In this document: positions 1 to 13,300 of the stretch, piece by piece
How the letters are laid out: every line of letters starts with the position of its first letter
Position numbering within the stretch: the stretch's first letter is position 1
Assembly: GCF_905171765.1 (NCBI RefSeq)
Contig: NC_053390.1
Span: 590,637,793 to 590,701,792, forward strand
Source of the DNA: Bufo bufo
Taxonomy: Eukaryota; Chordata; Amphibia; Anura; Bufonidae
DNA: 64,000 nucleotides
Reading direction: 5' to 3'
The notes under the pieces: generated by a model
Told to the model about the DNA's origin: nothing
Database searches by the model: none
Seen by the model: only the letters and a program-made list of their open reading frames with translations
Position numbers and translations under genes: made by a program

Positions 1-1197
1 ATGATTGGTTACCCCAGCGATTGGATCTAAACCGATCAGGTCTTCAAGATATCACCAGGACCAGAGAACGCTAGTAAGGGTATGTTCACATCACATTTCT
101 CTCATTCAGTTAACAGATCCATTTAACAGATACATTAAAATTTATACAAATGGATGCAAGTGGAAAGACAATCATTTGTATTAGTTTTACATAGACTTCA
201 GTGTTCCATAAAAAATCACATACATCACTCTCCATTTGTTTTGCAGACATAAAATCGCGGTAGACTCTGTTTTGTTATTGTCTAAACGATGAAGTCTATT
301 TAAAATGGATGTCCCTCCGGCATCCATTTATATATGTTTTTTCTGTTAAATGGATCTGCTTAGCGGATGATAGAAAAGTGATTTAAACATAGCCTTACTA
401 CGCGAATGTTGGGGCTGGGACTCGATTATCAGCATGCAAATTTCTGTCAGTATGGCAAAAAAAGCCCCACAATTTCCAATTACATCACGCTGTCCTCAAG
501 AGGTGCATAGTACTTCTTTATGCAGACAAATTGAGGCACATTTGTCAAGACTGGCGTACCCATACACCAGTCTTGATCTCCCTGCGCTGGCGTGAGATGC
601 GCCTAATTTATTAAGAGGCATGTCGTAAGCCAGAAACTGGCGTCTCTGGCGTAGGCGTCACCTGTGACTTATGGCATTTTCTGGAGAAAGCGATGGTAAA
701 TCTGGTGGTCTGCACAAAGCCCCACCTCCTCCTGTTAAGCCCTGCCCCTTTTTTCATGATTTTCGAAAAGTGGCGAGTAGCTCAAATAGCCGCAAATTAT
801 TGAACAGATACTCCACAATAGTGGCATAATCTGTTTAGTGTCCCTTAATGTATTTTCTGTTTTTTCAGATTTCCTATGATATTAATTTTGTTTTTTCATA
901 TAGATATGGTCTAAAGTGACATATAATTAATTCTTCTACTTATACCTATAGTTCTAGCTTCCATAGAAAGCCATGTCAATGATTCCTTTATGCAATTATA
1001 AATGCTACTTTTGAATTTCTATCATGTAATACATAGGCGTTCAGTGTCGTTCCTCATCCAGAACAGTTTAATGTTTTCCTAACAAAGGAGTTTATGGCTT
1101 GTTATGTTGTTACACAATTTAGCTACCACATACAAACTAGCAACTGTAAAATAAAATAAAAACTTTCTGTATTTTAACACTTTTTTCCTTAATCTAG
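1..1197. other. Upstream SEC24D intron sequence
   Basis: No exon or element with clear ends. Bases 530-780 resemble the repeat at 8445-8640: both have 'tttatcaagactg'-like starts, a 'gatgtgcctaatttat' core and a 'cagtttctgg' motif. That suggests two old copies of one SINE-like interspersed repeat. Confidence 0.4.
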
Positions 1198-1368
1198 ACT
1201 CTCTTCCTGCCCCAGTCTAATGTCTATGAAAGCCTTGCCAAGGATTGTGTGGCACATGGATGTTGCGTTGACCTTTTCCTTTTCCCTAACCAGTATATTG
1301 ATGTGGCATCCATGGGTCTGGTTACAATGCTAACTGGAGGAACACTTTACAAGTATAATCAATTCCAG
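1198..1368 (+). CDS. sec24d: SEC24D exon A (end of trunk domain)
   Basis: 57 codons, phase 0 at both ends, running from [17 protein letters not shown] to YKYNQFQ. The acceptor is a pyrimidine-rich tract plus TAG and the donor is CAG|GTAAAA. It encodes the last strands of the vWA-like trunk domain, including the LTGG turn. It has no internal ATG suited to a start, so it is an internal exon. The preceding 1197 bases show no further exon I can support. Confidence 0.95.
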
Positions 1369-4300
1369 GTAAAACCATTGCTCTTTGTCTAGAATATTAT
1401 ACAGTATTCTTTAACCCCTTAATGACCAGGCCTTTAAAGGCCTTAACGGCCAGACACTTTTTTGTTATTTAGGCCCCGTCCACAGTTGCTTTTGGTTTTG
1501 CCGGATACGTCAGGTCCCCATTTACTATAATGGGATCGGACAGAGATCCGGCTGCGCCCCAGCAAATATGCCGGGATTCAGTTAGACAAAAAACGCTGCA
1601 TGCAATGGTTTTTGTCCAGCTGATTCATGGCAGTGGCGTATACGGTGAGCTCTGGTATCCTGATCCTCTACTGGATTCCAGATGCAACTGTGAATGGATC
1701 CTTAGCATACATTAAGGTTTAATTACTTTTTTATTTGTTTCAATACAAAATAATGTTTGCAACTTTTTTACATGACACATAGGGCTTTTCGTTTTTTTTC
1801 TATTTTTTTTTATTTTGGGAAAACTGATCAAAAAATAAAAATTTAAAAGTAACCTTTTTCAAACTATAGCTTTTGTTTTTCAAGTATAATATGCATAGTT
1901 TTGTATGAACGGGGAAATGGTGATGGTTTTGGTCGGCATCTTTTTTCTTCTTCTCCTATTTGTATTCTGTTATATTGTTACTTATTTTTATCAATATATT
2001 TTTAGACATACGATTTTCACCAAAAGGTCATTAAAAGAAAAGGGACATTTAAGCTTTCTTTCTAATCTTACACGTTTCCACTGTAACTGGGAAAAACAGC
2101 TTCCTGTGGCTGCATTTTATACAGGCAGAGGTCTTCTGGGTGTGCTAAGACCCAGCAGCTTTGTTATTCCAGAGACACCAGGTGATCACATGCTTGCTGG
2201 GTCCAGAAGAGGAAGCAGCATAGCCTCTTTATCTGTTCACTGGATAGTGCTCATTGAGTACTATATACAAAGGAAAGGAGAAGGCAGGTGGTTTAATCCC
2301 TTAATGCTGTAACGTTAGTATTAGCATGCAGGGGATATATGAAATGAGCTCAGAAGCCGAGCTTACTCCATACATGGTGTGTGCCAGCTGTATAATACAA
2401 CATGCAACTGGCTGGCAGTGATGGGGATCAGCAATGATGCCAATACCGTTCATTTCAGCTCTCTGATGCCACTAGGGCTCCAATTTGTTGCCATGATAGC
2501 CTGGGGCCTTGTGAAGGCTCTCAGTGCTGTCATACTGAGCTGCCTAAAGAGCTATGCCCGAAGCATGGGCTGACAGGCAGCCAGAGAAAATCCCATAGAC
2601 TGCTATAGTGTTCTATTGCAGTCTATGGGATAAGCGATCAGAAGAGTGCATGTTCAAGTCCCCTAAGGGAACTTAAAATTGCAGTAAGATATTTTTTTTA
2701 ATTGTTTAAAAAATTTAAAATCATTTTCTATTTTACATCTAAAATAAATAATAAAAAAAATAACAGATATTGTCACATTTGAAAATATTTGAACTGTTAA
2801 AATATAAAAATATTTTTTCTGCGTTGTGAAAGCCATTACAATAAAAAAAAATATAAGAATCCACTATTCACCATTTTTGGTCACCTTGTGCCCCCAAAAA
2901 CAAGTAGCTAAAAAGTGATCAAAAAGTTGTACATGTACATACCCCAAAATTGTACCAATTGATACAGTTCACACAGCAAAAAAGCAAGCCATTTAAACAG
3001 GTCTGTAGACAGAAATCAAAAAAAAAGTTATTGGTTTCAGAGAGTGGCGAAGACATAAAACGTAGTGTAATAAAACCTATACAAATTTGGTATCGCCGTA
3101 ATTGTACAGACCTGCAGAATAAGGAAGCCATATTATTTTTATCATGGACAAACAAGGTCAACCCCCTTACAGTAGTTGCTGGGTATTAAATATTTTGCAA
3201 TCACTACCCAATGTTCCATAAAAGTTTGGATATGATTTATACTTTTAAAATTGAAAATCACTAATTAAGTGAAGTAGGGTTAAACACAAAAAGATACTGT
3301 TAAAACCCAGTTATAGGCCGATGATTTGTGTGACTGTAGTTGTGAGTTCAGGATATAATTATAATAATCAGCTGAACACTATATACACTGTATCATCTTC
3401 ATGCTAATTTATTAGGTATTACCTCAAGGTGTCATGTAATGCCACGTATATTATTAATTTACTAGTGATACACCGTCACAATGTAACAATGCTGATTCCC
3501 AGTTATCAGATCGGTGATGCTGTTCAACCGTGTGTGATATTTACACGGACTGATCAAGCGTTTTATTTCTCATCACACACTTTAGTGGATCACAGCACAT
3601 TGGCAGTCATTACAATTACTGCGCTTAGTTTTTCACGAAACACATTAGTGGATCACAGCACATCAGCAGCGACTGCAATTACTGCTCAAGCGCTATGTTG
3701 CTCACCACCAAGTTTGTAATTCACCTTTTATACTAAATGCTGTGCTAAAGAGGTTGTGCCATAGACTACTTTTCATGCTAAAGTTTATTTTCATCAGTTA
3801 ATCTAGTTCCCAATTCAACTTGGATAGTCTTTAATTTTCCAGATTTACCTCATTTGCAGTTTTACTCTTTCCCCCCATGCTTGACTCCTACTTCCTGGTT
3901 TGTCATGTGACATTAACCATGCCTTTTGTTTTTTTCCAATGACGCTAACTACCTCCTACATTACAAGGCTTTAATGCAGGACACAACCAACAGCAACTGC
4001 ATATCAAAACAGGTTTTCACAGGGTTCAGTGGTAGGCTAATAACTTTAGAATAAGGCAGTTTTGATAAATGGTGGTAATTGGGGAAAGTGATATCAGTTG
4101 GGTAGTGGCACAACCCCTTTAATCGTCACACAATTTACACCCGGATATTTTTTAGGTGCTTTATCCTTTTATCTTGTCTAACTATGTTAATCAGTAAGGG
4201 TCAGTTCACACAGAGTTTTTTTACGCTGATTTTGCAGTGTTTCTGTCTCGAAATCAGCTTCCAATCTGCTCCAAAAACACCTAATTTCAATGAGAAGCAG

Positions 4301-7300
4301 CACTATCTTGGGGCAGAATCAGTGCTGAATTTCCCACTCAAATAAATGGGAAGCACAAAAAAACAAACCATTTGAGATGTGCACAAGCGTACCAAAAAAC
4401 ACACAAAAAAACTCTACAAAAAATGTGTCAAAAAACGCACGTAATTCTGAGGCGTAAAAATCTGGCTGGATTCAGCACTGTATTTTGAAAATCAGCCATG
4501 TGAACTGACCCTAATAGTACCACTGTGTTGGTTTCACTTGGTGCAGTCGACTATACTGTTCAATAATCCCTATCTAATCCCTAAACTGTCAATCATGTAG
4601 CCAATATCCACATCCCTAATATTAATCTCTACACTTGTTACAACCTGTGTCTCCAGATTGTGCACCCTGTAGCATGCAGGTCCTCTGCAGATGGACCTAT
4701 CCTAACTGGCCTAATACCTGTCCCCTCACACATTGTGGCCCGGACCCCCAGCCATCAAACACTTATCCCCTATCCTGTGCATTGGGAATATGCGTTATTA
4801 GTGGCAGGACCCCCCTAAGTGCAGTATATGTACAGTGCTTTGTCGTTATCAGGTCAATATACTATTTATCAGGTTATATCTGTGTATGGGAAAGCAGGGT
4901 TACAGCCAGTGTAGCCATCACTACAGCTGTTCTAGATCCCCTCCTTATCATAGCAGTGTTTAGAATTGGGATAGTTGGGTGACAGGCCATGGGCGAACTT
5001 ACACATACAGGAGTTGTCCGACAAAGAAACAAATGTTAGTGTTTAATAGAAAGAATAAAAGTGCATTCACGTATTCAATCCTACTCCGTCCAAACACCGA
5101 GACTCCCCACTCTTTCCAGTGCCATCTGTGGTCACATGCACCGCTAGTGGCACTTGGTCACTGAGGCTAAATGGTCACATTCAGCCATAGCCTTTAAGCA
5201 AACATCTTGAGCTGGCTTTTTTTTTTAGCTAAGACAGCACCACAAGCCACATGTACAAAAAACGCCACAAGCACACATCTAAAAACCTACGTAGGAATCC
5301 TTCTTCAAGGGGTTAATCATGGACCTTGAGGCTGCTGTTATATTCCTGCAAGTAAGCTGTGTTCTGCTGCCATCTATTGGATAAACAATGTCAGCATGTC
5401 TTCTAACGCAGGTTCATACTGATGGACAGCAGTTTATAAATGATCTCAGGAAGGATGTTGAAAAGCGAATAGGATTTGATGCTGTCATGAGAGTCCGCAC
5501 AAGTACAGGTAAAAGTTTATATATTTATAAAAAAAAAATCTTATCTTGTTAAAGTTTAAGCATATTGTGCTGTATACATAATAATTATCATTATTATTGT
5601 AAAGGATACAAAATTCATCAGTCTGGTCAGGGCCTAAAAAAACATTGTGCACCTTTCATTTTTGTAAAAATAAGAAAAAAAAAATACCTATCACAATCCA
5701 ATTTTTTGTGCTAAGGACTGAGGTCAAGGAGTAGCAGATTTGACAAAATTGTTATTGTTATATGTATAACCACATGTGCCTTCTTTAATAAATGTGTCTG
5801 AACATACAGTGGGATGCAAAAGTTTGGGCAACCTTGTTAATCGTCATGATTTTCCTCTATAAATCGTTGGTTGTTACGATAAAAAATGTCAGTTAAATAT
5901 ATCGTATAGGAGACACACACAGTGATATTTGAGAAGTGAAATGAAGTTTATTGGATTTACAGAAAGTGTGCTATAATTGTTTAAACAAAATTAGGCAGGT
6001 GCATAAATTTGGGCACCACAAAAAAGAAATAAAATCAATATTTTGTAGATCCTTCTTTTGCAGAAATTACAGCCTCTAAACGCTTCCTGTAGGTTCCAAT
6101 GAGAGTCTGGATTCTGGTTGAAGGTATTTTGGACCATTCCTCGTTACAAAACATCTTTAGTTCATTCAGGTTTGATGGCTTCCGAGCATGGACAGCTCTC
6201 TTTAAGTCACACCACAGATTTTCAATTATATTCAGGTCTGGGGACTGAGATGGCCATTCCAGAACGTTGTACTTGTTCCTCTGCATAAATGCCTTAGTGG
6301 ATTTTGAGCAGTGTTTAGGGTAGTTGTCTTGTTGAAAGATCCAGCCCCGGCGGAGCTTTAGCTTTGTCACTGATTCCTGGACATTGGTCTCCAGAATCTG
6401 CTGATACTGAGTGGAATCCATGCGTCCCTCAACTTTGACAAGATTCCCAGTCCCTGCACTGGCTACACAGCCCCACAGCATGATGGAACCACCACCATAT
6501 TTTACTGTAGGTAGCAGGTGTTTTTCTTGGAATGCTGTGTTCTTTTTCCTCCATGCATAACGCCCCTTGTTATGGCCAAATAACTCAATTTTAGTTTCAT
6601 CAGTCCACAGCACCTTATTCCAAAATGAAGCTGTCTTGTCCAAATGTGCTTTAGCCCACCTCAAGCGGCACTTTTTGTGCTGTGGGTGGAGAAAAGGCTT
6701 CCTCTGCATCACTCTCGCATACAGCATCTCCTTGTGTAAAGTGCGCCGAATGGTTAAACGATGCACAGTGACTCCATCTGCAGCAAGATGATGTTGTAGG
6801 TCTTTGGTGCTGGTCTGTGGGTTGACTCTGACTGTTCTTACCATTCGTCGCTTCTGTCTATCTGAGATTTTTCTTGGTCTGCCACTTCCAGCCTTAACTT
6901 GAACTGAGCCTGTGGTCTTCCATTTCCTCAATATGTTCCTAACTGTGGAAACAGACAGCTGAAATCTCTGAGACAGCTTTCTGTATCCTTCCCCTAAACC
7001 ATGATGGTGAACAATCTTTGTCTTCAGGTCATTTGAGAGTTGTTTTGAGACCCCCATGTTGCTACTCTTCAGAGAAAATTAAAAGAGGAGGGAAACTTAC
7101 AATTGACCCCCTTAAATACTCTTTCTCATAATTGGATTCACCTGTGTATGTAGGTCAGGGGTCACTGAGCTTACCAAGCCAATTTGAGTTCCAATAATTA
7201 GTTCTAAAGGTTTTGGAATCAATAAAATGACAACAGTGCCCAAATTTATGCACCTGCCTAATTTTGTTTAAACAATTATAGCACACTTTCTGAAAATCCA

Positions 7301-10300
7301 ATAAACTTCACTTCACTTCTCAAATATCACTGTGTGTGTCTCCTATATGATATATTTAACTGACATTTTTTATCGTAACAACCAACGATTTATACAGGAA
7401 AATTATGACAATTAACAAGGTTGCCCAAACTTTAGCATCCCACTGTACATCACTGATATTAACTTTCACACTGGTAAAAACAACTGCACTTTTTATATTT
7501 TTCAATGGTAGGGTTTGTGTAAAGTAGGGAAGTGATGTTTTTCTTACATACATTTTTTTTTTTTTTAAAGTAGCATTTCTTAAATGTGTCTAAATCTTGG
7601 CCATCCCGCATGCCACGCACACTTTTCGCTCCACATAAACAGTCTGACATCCATGGTGCCAATATGTATGTTTTAAACCAGATGCAAAAGTATTGTGGAT
7701 CAAAGTGCTGAAATGCATTGATTAGTGACTCAGTCCTATATAGCTTTGTGGACTAAAAGGCGCAGTTAAAGGGGTTATCCCATGACTAATGTAAGAAATG
7801 AAAATCAGACATCATATAGTACATGACAATCTCTTTGTAACAAAGCGAGAACCAGCCCTGTACCTCACATGGATCCAGAGATCTCCCCATTCATTGCTCT
7901 GCTACATTTATACCAAGCTGACAGCTCAAGGGGAGTGTCTTTTCTGCTGTGGCTAAGGGGGCGTGTCTCAGCTCTCCCTATCACAGCTCAGGGGGCAGTT
8001 GTAGGATTAATCTGAGCATGTGCGGCCTTCTCAGTGAGTAGGTCAAAGAAATAAGAAATTAAGTGGCGCTACACAGATACATTTTATTGAATAACTCGGT
8101 GGCTAAACAAAATTTTTAATTACATGCAATTACAAAAGTATTCAGATCCAGGTGCTGGTTTAAAAACTGTAGAATATTTTAAGGGGCTGCACAGGATTAG
8201 AAAAACATGGCTGATTACTTCCAGACACAGCTCCACCCCGCGCATGGGTTCTTTCTGGTATTGGCATGACTGCGACAGGGCTCTAATACCACACAGCCTG
8301 ATGCTGTCTGTAAGAAAGCGCCACTTTTTTCCAATTCTGGACAACCCTGTTTTTGCCACAATTAGACATTTTTAATTAATGATTTGTTGCTTGCTGTAAC
8401 ATCTGAATGAATATTTATTTGTCACTGTTTGGGGGAGATTTATCAAGACTGATGTTCCTTACGCCAGCCTTGATCCCCTGTGCACTGCAGCTAGATGTGC
8501 CTAATTTATGATGCCTCAATGTGCCAGAAACACAAACCTGCGCCAACTGTTTGAGCTATCATTTACACCAGTTTCTGGTGTAAATGAGAGTAAATCTGCC
8601 CTGTCCCCTCCTGCTAGGCCCCATTTTTACTGCCATTTTAGAAAAGAGTTGAGAAGTGCTTAATGTCACATATCATTGCACATGGTTTTAGCACAAAATA
8701 TCCAAGTGAGAAACATATTGTTACTTTCACCCAGTGAATGGACTTTTCCCCTGACTCCTGTTATTTCTCATTCCCAGGTTTCAGAGCCACAGATTTCTTT
8801 GGTGCTATATTTATGAACAACACGACAGATGTAGAGATGGCAGCTGTGGACTCAGACAAAGCAGTGACTGTGGAATTTAAACATGATGACAAACTCGGCG
8901 AAGATGTTGGAGCATTAGTTCAGGTATTCTTAACTAATATTCTACTAATATTTTCCATGCAATGAGTCTTAGGGCTCATGCACACAAACGCATTTTCTTT
9001 CCATGTCCGTTTCGTTTCAATGGTCCGCAAAACAAAAAACGGAAGGTACTCCGTGTGCACTCCGTTACCGTATGTCCGTATTTCCGTTCTGCAAAAATAT
9101 AGAACATGTCCTATTATTGTCCGCATTACGGACAAGGTTAGTACTGTTTTATTAGGGGTCAGCTGTTCAGCTAAATATGGAATGCACACGGACATCATTC
9201 ATATATTTTGCGGATCTGTTTTTTGCAGACCGCAAAATACACACAGTCGTGTGCATGAGGCCTTAAACAGAGAGACACCATTATTTTTCACAAGGTTGAA
9301 GGGAACATATCAACAGTGACTTCCATATGAAACTGTTTAGACACATAGCTGTGGTTCTCCTGATTAAAATGCTATCTTTCATTTGTTGATCTGAGGCTTT
9401 GTTCCTGAGTTATAATATCCTTTCTTAATATGCAAATTAGGCCTTAGGTGCAATAAGGGCGTTTCCATTACTCTTGTTACTCCCAGGCTCTGCTCCTTTC
9501 TGTAGCTGGCCCCTCCCTGGCTGCTTTGCCACTGCCTGACCCTGTCAATCAAAGCAGCCAGGGAGACACTGGCCACAGAAAAGAGTGGAGCTTGGGCGCA
9601 ACAAGAGCAACAGTGACATTCTAATTGCACCTAATTTGCATTAAGAAAAAGTATCATAACTCTAGAACACAGCCTTGGATCAACAAAAGAAAACCTGTGT
9701 TTTAATCAGGTGGACCACAGTTGTGTGTCTATACAAACTGTTTGATTGGGAGGTCGCTGGTGACTGATTCCCCAGACTAAAAGAAGCTTATTTGTGTTTC
9801 TTATACCAATGGGAATGGTGAAAAATGGTCACATAACTTAGATGAGATAGCAAGCTACTGTATATGGCACACTCAGTATTTGAGAAGAAGCTTTCCTCGG
9901 CCACCAATATTCATTCAATTCAATATTTATAATGAATTTGCAGGGCTCACCAAAAACATTACTGAATTCTCTAACCGGACTAAAAGTCATGGGGGGGGAG
10001 CAGATGAAAAAATTTCATCAGATCTGTCATATCCATCATGGATGCTGGGAAGATGAGATCCATGGCTCCAGTGTGACTACAGCCTAAGGGCTCATGCACA
10101 CGGCCCGTGCTGCGGACTGCAAATAGCGGTCCGCAATGGACGGGCACTGGCCATGTGGCTGCCGTTCCAGATGCAGACCTATTTACTTGAATGGGTCCGT
10201 GATCTGCAAGATTCAGTCCGCACAGCAAAAAATAAAACGTTCTGTAGTGCTTCCATGGGCTTCTGCTCCGCTCTGTACCACTCCGTATCTTGCGGATTGC

Positions 10301-13300
10301 GGACCCATTCACCTGACTAGGATCATATTTGTATGGCCAGATTTACTGACATTACAAAGAGCAGCATAACTATACACATGCCTCCGCTGTATTAGAAATA
10401 TTCAGATGTGTATGTATAATATCAAAGATGAGACCCAGGAAAACTAAGGCAAATACCAGCGGTATACACGCATACTGTACATGAACATTTAGGCTACATT
10501 CACACGTCAGTATTTTTCTACATCCCAATTTTCGGTCCGTTTTTTGCGGATCCGTTGTTCCTGAAAATGTTTCCGTATGTCATCCGTTTTTTGCGAAAAC
10601 TCAAATCCGACAGTATATTCTAACACAGAGGCGTTCCCATGGTGATGGGGACGCTTCTAGTTAGAATATACTGAGAACGGTGTACATGACTGCCCCCTGC
10701 TGCCTGGCAGCACCCGATCTCTTACAGGGGGCTGTGATCCGCACAATTATTGTGCGAATCATAGCCCCCTGTAAGAGATCAGGTGCTGCCAGGCAGGAGG
10801 GGGCAGACCCCCTCCCTCCCCTGTATCAAATGTGACCAGTGCGGCCCCCCTCCCTCTATATTCATTGGTGGCCAGTGCGGATTCCCAGTATTAAATGTGT
10901 CCAGTGCGGGCCCCCCCCCCTCTATATTCATTGGTGGCCAGTGCGGATTCCCAGTATTATAAATGTGACCAGTACGGCCTCACCTCTTCCCCCCACACCC
11001 CCATCATTGGTGGCAGCGGAGAGTTCCGATCGGAGTCCCAGTTTAATCGCTTGGGCTCCGATCGGTTACCATGGCAGCCAAGACGCTATTGCAGTCTTGG
11101 CTGCCATGGTTACTTAGCAATAAATAGAAGCATTATACTTACCTGCGACTGCGAGCTGCGATGTCTGTGACCGGCCGGGAGCTCCTCCTACTGGTAAGTG
11201 ACAGGTCTGTGCTATAGGCAATGCGCCGCACAGACCTTTCACTTACCAGTAGGAGGAGCTCCCGGCCGGTCACAGACATCGCAGCTCGCAGTCGCAGGTA
11301 AGTATAATGCTTCTATTTATTGCTAAGTAACCATGGCAGCCAAGACGCTATTGCATGGTAACCGATCGGAGCCCAAGCGATTAAACTGGGACTCCGCTGC
11401 CACCAATGATTGGGGGGGGGGGGAGAGGTGAGGCTGTACTGGTCACATTTATAATACTGGGAATCCGCACTGGCCACCAATGAATATAGGGGGGGGGGGG
11501 CCCACACTGGACACATTTAATACTGGGAATCCGCACTGGCCACCAATGAATATAGAGGGAGGGGGGCCGCACTGGTCACATTTAATACAGGGGAGGGAGG
11601 GGGTCTGCCCCCTCCTGCCTGGCAGCACCTGATCTCTTACAGGGGGCTATGATTCGCACAATAATTGTGCGGATCACAGCCCCCTGTAAAAGATCGGGTG
11701 CTGCCAGGCAGCAGGGGGCAGTCATGTACACAGTTCTCAGTATATTCTAACTATATCCCATCACCATGGGAACGTCTCTGTGTTAGAATATACTGTCGGA
11801 TCTGAGTTTTTCACGAAGTGAAAAATCAGATCTGTAAAAAACTTACTGGGAATCCGCACTGGCCACCAATGAATATAGAGGGAGGGGGGCCGCACTGGTC
11901 ACATTTAATACTGGGGAGGAAGCATAATTTCCAGGAACGGAATTCGCATAAAACGGATGACATACGTAATGACATACGAATGTCTTCAGTTTTTTGCGGA
12001 TCTATTGACTTTGTATTGGTCCAGGATTTGATTTTTGCGGAAAAGAATAGGACATGTTTTATATTTTTTCGGACATGCGGAACGGAACAATGGAAACGGA
12101 CAGCACACATTGTGCTGTCCGATTTTTTCCAGGACCCATTGAAAATGAATGGGTACAGATCTGGTCCAGATCTGTTCCGCAAAAAACGGAACAGATCAGG
12201 AAAGAAACAACGGACGTGTGAATGGACCCTTACAGTGTACACCTTTTACCCATTAACCAGGGAGGGCCAATACGTCATCAGCCCCAATGAGTTCATAATC
12301 CAGGATTCCTGTAGCGTTGTAAAATAGGGCATTTTTATCCAGTGTCCAGAAAAAAAAATAATAAAACAGGTTGGCAACTTTGCCATGATCATGTGACTTA
12401 AATGTAAGTGTATAAAAAACTTAGGGCTCACAATTTCGTTTTCCATGGGCGTGCACATGTACCCATTGATTTCAATGTGTTTTTTCACATATCAGTGGTT
12501 TTACACAGACGATGGGGCATTTGAAAACTCATGGAGACATGCACTACTTTGGTCCGTGTTGTGTACCGAACACACCCATTGAAATCTATGGGTCCGTGTT
12601 TTGTCAGTGTTTCACGGATCATTAGTAGGAGATCCTCTAGAAGTTAATATTCAGCGGAGAAGCGTCTGTGGAATACGGATGGCACACAGAGGGCAAAAAA
12701 ACGGACACACGGACCAAACACAGACATCTTCATGGATGAAACACGGACGGATTTTCTAAGGACTTCAAACAGACACAGAGATGTGAACGAGGCCTTAGAA
12801 ATGTCAAAAACATTATTGGATCTGTCATAATATGAAAAATTGATCCAGGGGAAAAGAAATGGAAAATATAAAACCACATACAGTGTATCTGCTCAGAGAT
12901 GACTGCAAAGCCTATAAGTGGCCCCTTTTATTTCCTCGTTCATGACGCCATTTATGTGTTCCTTTATCTGCTCATCTTATAACTCTCTGATGAGTGCTTT
13001 CTCTGCTTTCCAACATTAGTGTGCGCTGCTATACACAACCATTGGGGGCCACAGACGCCTGCTTGTACATAACATCAGTCTGAGCTGCAGTTCCCAACTT
13101 GCAGATATATACAAGAGCTGTGAAACTGATGCCCTCATAAACTTCTTTGCTAAATCAGGTAAAGGTTCAAATCTGTATGGGTGCCTGGGTGCAGTGTTGT
13201 GCCCTGGTCAAGTACTGACCTGGTAAGGGCATGTTATTGCTCAACTGTGTTCCTTTACAGCTTACAAAGCAATCCTGCATCATCCCTTGAAGACAGTCCG

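Larger units (their letters stand above)
5807..7445 (-). mobile_element. Complete Tc1/mariner transposon with intact transposase
   Basis: The 1639-bp element starts CAGTGGGATGC and ends GCATCCCACTG, inserted at TA (5805-5806 and 7446-7447). The terminal inverted repeats are about 210 bp with about seven mismatches by eye. The single gene fills most of the centre and is uninterrupted. All parts needed for transposition in trans or cis appear to be present. It lies in a SEC24D intron on the opposite strand to the gene. Confidence 0.95.

Noticed and set aside
4635..4982. 115-aa frame in a SEC24D intron
   Set aside because: Intronic sequence with no homology that I recognise and no splice signals in phase with the SEC24D exons.
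8738..8965. 75-aa frame starting [10 protein letters not shown] as a gene start
   Set aside because: The first codons are upstream of a clear splice acceptor at 8777. The real exon starts at 8778 and is an internal SEC24D exon.
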